Origin: Lactarius indigo
Taxonomy: Eukaryota > Basidiomycota > Agaricomycetes > Russulales > Russulaceae
Direction: 5' to 3'
Assembly: GCA_025766275.1 (NCBI GenBank)
Contig: JAFKAC010000259.1
Location: 1 to 42,584, forward strand
DNA length: 42,584 nucleotides
In this document: piece by piece, positions 1-10,747 of the stretch
Layout: the number at the start of each line of letters is the position of its first letter
How positions within the stretch are numbered: the first letter of the stretch is position 1
Position numbers and translations under genes: made by a program
The notes under the pieces: generated by a model
Database searches by the model: none
The model's input: the letters and a program-made list of their open reading frames with translations, nothing else
What the model was told of the DNA's origin: nothing

Positions 1-383
1 TTCCTAGGGCGCAGACCTGTCAGCCCCTTCGCAGGTAGAGCGAACTGTAGAGTGCCTACCAGTCCATTCTCGTTGTAGGACCACAATGCCCTGGCACGTT
101 GCATACTGGGTTGCGATGGTGGAACGTTCCGTCGAACGGGAGGTCCCGACGGAGGTCCGTGGGGTGAGTAGTCGATCGAAGGCTGCGACAAAGGTGGGGA
201 TGGGATTGTCATACGCCTGGTCTGTTCTGAAAGATCCCGCAGGGCAACTTCGTTCGTAGTCGGTAGCTTAGCGAGAATGCCACGTCCGACATCATGAGGG
301 ATCTCGCCCTGAGATATGAGAAATTCGACGTTTTGGCGGGTCTGAGATACTATGTGTGCTATCAAAGCTGAGGGATCTGGCAT
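1..383 (-). CDS. SH3-domain protein, LSB1/PIN3-like (5' part; 3' end beyond window)
   Basis: Seen by reading the minus strand from the ATG at 383. About 120 codons are open. An N-terminal helical segment contains SQTRQNVEFLISQGEI and ILAKLP, a proline-rich linker follows, and then ARALWSYNENG, the characteristic ALYDY start of an SH3 domain. A 56-nt intron (about 4-59) with a CTGAC branch point and TAG acceptor would place the rest of the SH3 domain outside the window. Yeast Lsb1/Pin3 has the same plan (short helical N-terminus, then one SH3 domain) and binds the actin nucleation factor Las17, so a role in cortical actin or endocytosis is inferred. The gene is divergent from RIX7, with 366 bp between the two starts. 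No frame disruption is visible. I am fairly sure of the family; the exact orthologue is unproven. Confidence 0.75.
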   Translation of the reverse strand, partial: MPDPSALIAHIVSQTRQNVEFLISQGEIPHDVGRGILAKLPTTNEVALRDLSEQTRRMTIPSPPLSQPSIDYSPHGPPSGPPVRRNVPPSQPSMQRARALWSYNENGLVGTLQFALPAKGLTGLRPR

Positions 384-749
384 GCTGGTCTGTGAGGAGG
401 TGATGGGAGGAAACGAACAAAGACCGCTGTCAGGCGGGGCGGGGCGACGGGGAGGCACTAGCGAGGCTGTGTATACAATCTCGTGCACGTCACGTGGAGC
501 GTGGAATAGGGTGAATGAGATGCCGCGCGCGCCAGTGGATGCTGTACCCCTTACTATGGCGTTCTCGGGGCAGCCATCGTGATTATCAAGTGTTGTTCAC
601 GTGACCTGGTTTTTTGTCGACTAGCTCGACACTTGGCTTGACACACCTGTCGACGCAATGGATAGGGTACGCACTTCTGTCGCCTCAGAGGAGCGAGACT
701 GAAATGCTTACTGGGTGTCAGCCAGGGGCCCAATTCTCTCAACAGGTCC
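384..749. promoter_or_regulatory. Divergent intergenic region between SH3 gene and RIX7
   Basis: The region carries both upstream regions. It contains a CACGTCACGTGG stretch near 486-497 with an E-box (CACGTG). Part of it (about 480-545) is repeated in degenerate form at about 8825-8925 upstream of the second F-box gene. No coding exon is evident. The RIX7 reading frame is open back to 666 without an upstream ATG. Confidence 0.4.
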
Positions 750-3224
<2,475 letters not shown>

Positions 3225-3895
3225 TAGCATGTCCAACAGCTCGGGCGCCCAAATTTCTTGTGCAGAACAAGTCCCGAGGCGCGGCGTGGTACACGCGTAC
3301 GCAACCGCTGTCTACGGTGGGGCAACTTCCGTCGCAATAATGACCTGCCTGCTCTGCACAGCGCTCACTGATCTTGGGACTGCATCCAGATCGCCAGGTA
3401 GTGGTAGCCATCGATACGAAGGGATGCTGACGATTATGAACGCCTGGCAGAATCACAACAACAGCTCCTGTTTGGGCGGTGCCAGTCGTAGAGATGAGTC
3501 GGGGTTGACCCAGATGTGTTACTATACGATCACATTGAGTGGGTGACTCACGGCCACTGTCAGACGGACGGACATCCACCCAAAAAGTACATAAACCGCA
3601 GACCTTGTACGAGCAATTTCAGAAAGCTACCTCGTCACCATAGGGAGTCCTTTTACTACTGACTGTTGCCCTCTTCTGCCTCCTCAAGGGAGGACCGAGG
3701 CAGATAACCTTCTCTATCTTTATCGCTCCCCGACCGGTGTCCAATTTTGTCTCCCTCATTAGCACCCAGGTGCGTGCGCGAACCCCCCGGTAAGATGACC
3801 ATCACCTCGGCAGTCATGGCAGATGAGTCTGATGGAATGCTAGCCAAGACCGCCACATAGCCCGCATCGGTCGGTCAGTTCGGCTGCGCCCGCTG
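3225..3895. other. Intergenic region between RIX7 and the ARID block
   Basis: No confident gene. A 66-codon minus-strand ORF (3656-3856) could be spliced in phase to the ARID block through an 88-nt interval (GTGG...CTAG) and would then supply an acidic C-terminus ending EEAEEGNSQ. This is only a possibility. The remaining ORFs in both directions look like chance. Confidence 0.3.
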
Positions 3896-5384
3896 CTAGG
3901 AAGCCGAAGCAGACAAATAATCCAACCACTGTGAGCCTCTCTGTTGGGAAATAGCGTTGTCAATGCAGGCTTTCTCGAAGTGGCGCAAATAGTCGTTGTA
4001 TAACTTTAGTAGCCGATGCGCTATAGTAAGTGCGCAACGCCGCGGTTGGGTAGGACTCCCTGTAGGGAACGGGGGAAATCCCAGAGTGATGCCAACAGCA
4101 GGCCACTCATCACTTGTAGTGACCTAGACAAATCTAAATCGAAAGTATGATCAAAGAGACCGAGGACATACCGAGTCGAAGCCGTTCCGCGCGAAAACAG
4201 CTCTATGCAGAGCCCAAGGACTAACCGGTCGGCCGTCGATGACGAAGTCCCGATCGTTTAGCCTAAGGCCCGTAGTGTTGGCGAACTGCGTAAAAAGTGC
4301 CTTGAATCGGTCTTCAGGTAGCGGGGGCAATTTACTGCATTGAGTGGTCAACTGTGGCGGACCGCCAGGCATCGGTGTGAGTGGGCCATTGCCAGTTACG
4401 TGAGGCGACATTTGCGTCAAGTTCGAATGAGCTGTCACCGAAGGCCCGAAGTTCTGCTGCGGCGTGGGAATTCTGCCTTGTGGTGGAAGTTGGTTGACCG
4501 ACGCCTGATTTAAAGGACTATTGTGTTGAGGGGGTCGTTCGGGCACCGAATAAAGCCCCGTGGCTCGTTGACCTGCCCCTAACCACGCTCCATTCACAGC
4601 TTGCTGCGCAGGGTCGCCACTAAATTCCCATGAGAGGTCATCCACAGTAAGCCAAAAGTCAGGCGTACCCTTGTCTCTTCAAGCTGATTAACTCCCGGAT
4701 ATTGACCAACAGTTGTTTCTGACTGTCGAGCCTAGCTCGGAAAGCTTGGCGCTGCATTTCGCCTTCCCCGTCAGCACTACCATCCGTGGCATTTAAATTC
4801 TTCTCTCCATCTTCCACAGTTCTCATCAGCTGGCGGTAAAAATCAGAAAGTTGCGGCACTGGCATGTCGACAAAATTCTTAGGGAAACTGTGCATTTGTG
4901 TCCCGCCTGGTGGGGTAGGCTGCGATGCAGAGGATGCCGCAGAAGATTGGAGGTTCGCAGGTGGGACGGATGGAGAGGGTTGAATGAAATTTTGTTGTAG
5001 CGACCCTTGTCCCTGAGGGAGACCCATTCCAGGAGGGTGAAGATTTTGACCTACTCTAGAAGCAAAACCATTCTGCTCTTGCTGACCTTGCGCAACCAGC
5101 ATATTTAGTTGTCGCGCATGGAGAGAACCTTGCTGTGCCTGCATGACGCGTTGAATCATCGGATTACTGGGTGAAGCTTGCGAACGCTGAGAGAGCGCAG
5201 CCATTTGCTGTTGTGCGGAGCTTCCCGCCATCCCACCAGCGGTGAACCCCGACGGAATCTGTTGAGGCACGTTCTGCTCCTGGAAAGCGTGGGCTGCGGA
5301 CGTTTGGAACATAGCAATGCGCTCCCGTGCTTGCTCAACTGTCATGTTACCTTGCGCATTTAGGTTCTGCAATAATTGTATGAA
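3896..5384 (-). CDS. ARID domain protein, SWI1-like chromatin-remodelling subunit (N-terminal part missing)
   Basis: Three exons join in phase on the minus strand: 5384-4669, 4619-4172 and 4123-3896, with introns of 49 and 48 nt. They encode 463 residues. The first two thirds are Gln/Pro/Ser-rich (LLQNLNAQGNMTVEQARERI, then many Q runs). The end holds an ARID domain: FTQFANTTGLRLN, PVSPWALHRAVFARNGFDS, then after the intron VTTSDEWPAVGITLGFP and LLKLYNDYLRHFE. This matches fungal Swi1/ARID1-type subunits of SWI/SNF, which bind DNA with little sequence preference. The block starts at a splice acceptor (CCTTCAG at 5385-5391), not at an ATG, so its 5' end lies elsewhere. The nearest in-phase donor is at the end of the F-box gene just upstream. 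The C-terminal Swi1 region beyond the ARID is absent or in unseen exons. Confidence 0.7.
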
Positions 5385-5593
5385 CTGAAGGAGGAAACGG
5401 ATGTGAGCAGAAATCGTGGAGGATAAGCGCGTAACGACTCGGATTCGAAATGAGAGTGCATTGTTGCTGACTAAGCACACGATTTGGATGTCAAACCGGT
5501 GTGACCCACAAGCCAGCGGCGCTGATGAAGGGGGGTCACAGGTGAAGGAAGCAAAAACGGATAAATAGAGGGAGAGAAAACACAGATGTCACG

Positions 5594-7109
5594 CTACTTC
5601 AAGCGAGTACGAGGGAAGGGGGGAAGACAGGTGGGTAAGAGACATACCTGTTGCTCCCGTTCCTGCCGTTGCCGCTGTTGCGGCGATCCGTAATATATTC
5701 GTACGGGGCGATTGGAGAGTTGACGCTGGGCGAGAAATGACTTTACGGAGTCCTGCGAGCCCAGTGGCCGATCTACGGCCGTGCGTCCCTGTGGATAAAT
5801 ATATTGCAGGGCAGGGAGCACAACCTTTTGCCCCTCATCTGCTGTACTTAATGCACGAAAGATGTCTATCGTGAGTTTTCCGGCCACACGAAAGTCTTTT
5901 ACGCCGTCGAATGCGCGTATTAGTCCCCGCCATTGTTGATCGTCTACATCATCCGGCACACTTGACGGCCTAATCATCTCGATGCCTAGGTCTTCTGCAC
6001 TGGATAGGAAAGTGGAAAAATGGTCCAAAATCTGAGCAATGGAGGACAACTGCCAGTCCAATTGTTCGCACGATATTTGCAATACAAGCCTTGTAAAGGC
6101 TCCTGGCTGGGTAATGGTGATGGAAATGGCACCCGCGGAGGATAGAATGTCTGCTTGAAAAGGTGAACTCTGCGTTTCTATGCGGTCGACGAATAGGCCA
6201 AGTTGGGAAGCGTCCAAGTTGGGTTGGTTGAAAAATGTGATATCGATATCCTCGAGACACGGTGCATCGATTCTGGCTACGAGACTGTCTAAGTACTTGC
6301 TGGTTCCTCGATATTTGAAGCAAGTGAGAACAGGGAGAACAACGCGGTCCCCTGGCGGCGCAGGCAAGCTGAGGTGGGTTCGTCGGGGTGGGGAGGAAAG
6401 GAAATGGAGTGAAAGTGTTTCAAGTTGGGTCATCCCACACAAGGCGTTTACGAACGCTTCTGGGGGAAAATACCCAACGCCAGGAATTTCATTAAGTTGA
6501 AGATCTACGAGGTCCTGGGAGGGTGAAAGAAGCTGGGGGAGTAAGGGAATGGCAATCCTGGTTGAGTGGAGAGTACGAAGGCGATGACCCCACCAAAAGA
6601 CACTGGGGAGTATTAACTGCACGTTATCTTGGGACAGAAGAACAAGATCTTCGAGTTCCGAAAGTGGCTCAGAGATTGTGGAAAGTTTTTTCAGGAGCGA
6701 ACTTGAGACGGTGAGGCTGACGGAGCAAACACGATCAAATTGCTCGAGTGCGACCACGATATTGTCCTCATCCTCGGGACCCGGGGGACGGAACATGGGA
6801 AATCCTACGTAGTCCACGACGAGAGGCAAGGATGGCCAACAATCTAGAGTCTTCAATACAGGCGTTCCATACGTACAGTAAAGTCGAAGATGTAGACCGA
6901 GGGGTGATTTAAATATGATCTGTCGCCAGCTTCGGCATACGTGAGCGAGTTCGGGCCAACGTCGTGGAGAGGCATCGAGGTAATGTTGAAATATATTCAG
7001 AAGGACATCGTCGGAGATCATCTCAATCGGGGCCTGCTGGGAAAAAGGACCTACTCAAACCGAGTTAGCGTGCGGTGCAGGCGCTAGGCATACATTCTAC
7101 CTGTTCCAT
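5594..7109 (-). CDS. F-box protein with divergent leucine-rich tail (copy 1)
   Basis: A tiny first exon (MEQ, 7109-7101) joins an exon from 7036. The F-box follows at residues 8-50 (MISDDVLLNIFQHYLDAS, then LAHVCRSWRQIIF). The remaining roughly 430 residues have irregular hydrophobic repeats like those of the large Agaricomycete F-box/LRR families. F-box proteins couple substrates to SCF (Skp1-cullin) ubiquitin ligases. About 55-60% similar by eye to the next gene upstream (7115-8500), so this is a tandem paralogue; its ATG lies 6 bp from that gene's stop. The ORF ends at 5594, but its last residues before a GTATGT donor (5642-5647) are RQRQEREQQ. These are unlike the sister copy and resemble the Gln-rich ARID protein downstream. 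Splicing at this donor would give an F-box/ARID fusion of about 929 residues; without it the F-box protein is 483 aa. Confidence 0.7.
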
Positions 7110-7114
7110 GTATT

Positions 7115-8500
7115 TCATTGGTGTCGCATATATAGTTGTTCATACTCCACCACCATAGAATGGCCAGAGAGCCGGCATGAGGTCATGAATGACACCACGG
7201 CCTCCCTCAGAGACGCGTGACGTGGCCCAGGCTGCGCTATGTAGAGCCTATACAGGGCAGGCAGAACCCCGGGTAGTTGCAAAGCGCGAACGATGATTGT
7301 CGAGTAGTCACCAACGACATGTACTAATTTTGCACCTTTGAAAAGACAGATAAGTTTGGCCCATTTTTCAGGGTCGCTGTTATCCTTCCCATGTGATGCA
7401 CCAATACGTAGATGTTCCACACCAAGAAGGAAAGTAGATAAACCATTGCAGATCTGAGCCATGTACGAAAACTTCTGGGCTAATGGCTCGCAGGATACTT
7501 GCAGCTCAAGGCGTGTAGGGACCTCCGGTCGGAAAATAGAGATGGAGATTGCGTGCTTAGATGACAGAATGTCTGCTTGAAGGTGTGACTCCTGGATTAC
7601 TAGCCGATCGATGAATTCACTAAGCTTTGGAGGACTGAAGATGAATCCATTGAATGTGACTTTGATATCCCCTAGACGAGGAGCATCGATTCTGGCCACA
7701 AGGCCTTCCAAGTACTCGGCAATTCCTCGAAAATCAAGGTGGGTAAGAACAGGGAAAACAATGCGTCCCTCGGGCCGTGGAGGTGGAACAAGATCAAGGG
7801 AAATGTAACTGGGGGTAGAGAATAAATGAAGTGAGAATGATCGAAGCTGGGGCATCCCAGACAAAGCATCCACAAGCGCTTCTGGTGAGAAATGCAAAGG
7901 ATTGATTACTTCATGAAGCTGAAGGTCTACAAGATTCTTGGAAGAATAAAGAAGGTGAAGTAGTGCAGGGAAGGCGATCCTAGTCAAGTGAAGACAACGA
8001 AGGCGTGTGCCCCACCGAAAGGCACTGGGCAGGGTCATCCGCACGCTATCTCGAGACAGAAGAACGAGATCCCCCAGTTGCGAAAACGGCCTTTCGATTG
8101 CAGATAACCTTTCCAGGAGCGAGCTTGTGATGGTGAGGCTGATAGAACTGACACGATCAGAGTGCTTGAGTGCAGCCATGATGTTGTCCTCATCCTCGGG
8201 AGCTGGCTGATCGAGCGTCAGAGATCCTCCGTACTGCACGACGATAGGCAGGGCGGGCCAACGATCTAGAGTCTTCAGTCCAGGCTTTCTGTAGGTGGAG
8301 AACAGTCGAAGGTGTAGAACCTGTTGAGACCCAAATACGATACGTCTCCACTTGTGACATATATGCCCAAGGCTAAGCCAAAATGCTGGAGAGGCGTCCA
8401 GATAATAACGAAATATGTTCAGAAGCACTTCGTCGGAGAGCTTCTCAATCGTCGCTTGTTGACGAACTTGAAGAGAATAGTTAGTGGGTAGCACAGGCAC
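7115..8500 (-). CDS. F-box protein with divergent leucine-rich tail (copy 2)
   Basis: A single open frame of 461 aa. The F-box lies at about residues 18-60 (IEKLSDEVLLNIFRYYLDAS, then LGHICHKWRRIVF), followed by a roughly 400-residue region aligning throughout with copy 1 (for example LKTLDRWPALPIVVQY against LKTLDCWPSLPLVVDY). Likely an SCF substrate receptor; the substrate is unknown. The start MPVLPTNYSL precedes the F-box. As in copies 1 and 3, a CAG/AAG-ended pyrimidine tract (about 8458-8470) lies just upstream of the F-box, so a short spliced first exon is possible. The gene ends normally with no Gln-rich tail, which makes the tail of copy 1 stand out. Confidence 0.75.
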   Translation of the reverse strand: MPVLPTNYSLQVRQQATIEKLSDEVLLNIFRYYLDASPAFWLSLGHICHKWRRIVFGSQQVLHLRLFSTYRKPGLKTLDRWPALPIVVQYGGSLTLDQPAPEDEDNIMAALKHSDRVSSISLTITSSLLERLSAIERPFSQLGDLVLLSRDSVRMTLPSAFRWGTRLRCLHLTRIAFPALLHLLYSSKNLVDLQLHEVINPLHFSPEALVDALSGMPQLRSFSLHLFSTPSYISLDLVPPPRPEGRIVFPVLTHLDFRGIAEYLEGLVARIDAPRLGDIKVTFNGFIFSPPKLSEFIDRLVIQESHLQADILSSKHAISISIFRPEVPTRLELQVSCEPLAQKFSYMAQICNGLSTFLLGVEHLRIGASHGKDNSDPEKWAKLICLFKGAKLVHVVGDYSTIIVRALQLPGVLPALYRLYIAQPGPRHASLREAVVSFMTSCRLSGHSMVVEYEQLYMRHQ

Positions 8501-9851
8501 TTGGCAGAATTTGTACCTCTTCTAGGGCATTCCGAGTCGCTAGGCAGGGTAACGGACTTGGGGGGGGATACAAGTTGAGCACGTCTATTGGGAGGTCCGT
8601 GACACACACTGTCAGCTCCTGCGGTGGGGCATTGAAGGCACTAAATCACTTACTTTGGAGTGAGCATATGGGGGGGAGTAACGGGGTAGCTATTGTATCT
8701 TATGTAGAGCACGCCAAACTTATGTTCAAGTCACTCACTCTCCGCCGGTTGTTGTGTGGTGCACGTGCTGCCAGTGCGGCGTGTAGGGTGTGAGGATGGT
8801 GAGGTCTGTGCATGCACCATGTTACATATATCACGTGGAGCGAAGAATAGGGTGGACCCGCAGGCTTGCAGGACCCGCAATGAGATGCAAGCGCGCGTGG
8901 CCATCGGTACAGCGGTTTTCATAACAATGGATACCTTACGACCAAGTCTGGCATATCTCCTCTTTTAAGGGCACAGCCTGTAATCGGAAAGGCATGTGCA
9001 GCATCAATCTCGACAAACATAGCTCCCCCGCATCAATTGAAACTCGGAGAGTGTGTTAGCTTCAAGCTAAGTTATGTGTCAGCGAAAAACACGTCCATTA
9101 TATCAAACCTACTACTCTTGGAATGTATCATGTACAGCTCACATGTACATAAACCTGCTCACGCTTGACTCGTGAATGACATCGTCGACATTCGCCACTC
9201 CAACAAAGCCCTGTTCTAAAGATTAGCGCTTAGCCCTCCATCACCTTAAGTCAACGAGCTGCCGACCCTGGTAGTTTGACTCTATTGTCAGAGCCACTGA
9301 CCCCGGGCCCTGCCTTCATTGTTCAAGCTCCTACCCTCGGACTCTTTGTCATCACCTTCGACACCCAAGCCACCGACCTCAGTTCCCTGAGCCGCTGACC
9401 TTGGCCCAGCCCCACATTTCCTTAGCAGTCCAAGCCACCCGACCTTGGGATTTACGCTTTGTCCTAGCCATCGCCCTTAGCACCTCGCCGCCAACATGCC
9501 ACCTCCTAGCTGCCGACCTCAAGCATCGATCATTTATGGCTCTTTGTCCTGTGTCGACAGCCCCTTGCGACTCTGTTGATTCTCACGTCCAACGAGGCAA
9601 CTACCTTCATGTACTCTGGTGAGCGTTCCCATCGCGAGAAAGCGACTATCGTCAAGTGCTCTGATGAGCTCGTTCCCATTTGAGGAAGTGACCATCTTCA
9701 TATGGCCTTAGTTCACTGCTCACCTAAATAGGTAGTGATGTCGTCCACCTCAGGTGAGCACCTGTGATTAGCAGGACAGTATCTCTCGTATCAAATTAGT
9801 GATCAATAATCACTGCAGTATCACTCATTAACACAGGAGGTTTTCCCTGAT
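8501..9851. other. Gene-free spacer with degenerate repeats
   Basis: No coding exon recognised. From 9245 to 9520 a degenerate motif of the type GAGCYGCYGACCTYGG recurs irregularly at least six times (near 9250, 9291, 9366, 9389, 9429 and 9508). At 9614-9705 there is a two-unit imperfect tandem repeat of about 46 bp. At 8825-8925 a segment resembles the region upstream of the SH3 gene (480-545). Confidence 0.5.
9614..9705. repeat. Imperfect tandem repeat, two units of about 46 bp
   Basis: Both units begin CTCTGRTGAGC and share GTTCCCAT, GAGRAAGYGAC and ATCKTCA in the same order. Seen directly in the sequence; no function is suggested. Confidence 0.6.
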
Positions 9852-10398
9852 GTTGAAGATCTACGAGGTCCTGGTAGGGTAAAAGAAGCTGTGGGGGTGA
9901 AAGAATCGCAATCCTGGTCGAGTGGAGAGTACGAAGGTGATAACTCCACCAAAAGGTGCTGGGGAGTATCAACTATATGTCATCTTGGGACCGAAGAAAG
10001 AACAAGATCTTCTAGTTCCGAAAGTGGTTCGGAGATTGTTGAAAGTTTTTTTTCGGGAGTGAGCTTGTGACGGCGAGGCCGACAGAGCAAACACCATCAG
10101 AATGCTTAAGGGCAACCATGATATTGTCCTTGTCCTCGGGAGAAGGGGGAGGGCACATGGGGAACCTTCCGTAGTTCACAACGAGAGGTAAGGATGGCCA
10201 ACAATCTAGGTTCTTCATGACTGGCGTTCCGTACATACAGTGAAGTTGAAGATGTAGACCCAAAGGTGACGCAAATATGATCAAGAGGACGTCGCTGGAG
10301 ATCATCACTTGCTGAGAGAAAAACCTTTTCCTGTCCTCATTGGGCACGTTGCGCAATTTGGTGAGGCAGTAAGGAGGGGTACGTCGACCCTGAATCAT
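9852..10398 (-). pseudogene. Decayed F-box gene (copy 3)
   Basis: The minus strand matches copy 1 closely at DNA level (9852-10010 against about 6497-6660) and at protein level (LDCWPSLPLVVNYGRFPM). Relative to copy 1 it lacks about 27 residues inside the F-box, jumping from DVLLIIF straight to ASPLGLHL, which removes the second and third helices. A frameshift breaks the frame near 10012-10050, and homology stops at about 9852, so the C-terminal two thirds are missing. It is a broken member of the tandem family and probably not a functional receptor. Confidence 0.75.
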
Positions 10399-10747
10399 TT
10401 CGTCCGCTTAGAGCATCCACGATGTTGAAGAGGATGGCTCATCACCGAGAACGTGTGATGTGGGCTCTGTAATTCACGGAGAAAACGGTCTAAAGGGGTC
10501 AAACCTAGAAAGACCAGACAAGACCACTCCAGTCCCACAGCTTGCTACTGTTTACGCCGCTGACCTACACTTTCACTGAAGTGTCAAGGGTGTGGAAGAC
10601 AAGTCATGATGTGACACGGGAAGACAGAGAAAACGGACGAAGCATGGAAATTACAGTACTGTACGCAGCCTGTAAACAGTAAGAGATCGCAGGAAGGAGA
10701 TTGGCATGATCATGTGATCACATATCACATGATGATAATGAGAACGC
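10399..10747. promoter_or_regulatory. Upstream region of NUP159
   Basis: Non-coding as far as can be seen. It contains a perfect 10-bp inverted repeat, ATCATGTGAT at 10709-10718 and ATCACATGAT at 10724-10733 with a 5-bp loop, 15 bp before the first in-frame ATG of NUP159. Each arm includes CACATG/CATGTG, an E-box-type hexamer, so a dimeric regulator site or a 5'UTR hairpin is possible. Confidence 0.45.

Noticed and set aside
3361..3830. Two minus-strand peptides both containing V(V/M)VILPG
   Set aside because: Similarity covers about 10 codons only, with no flanking match; treated as chance.
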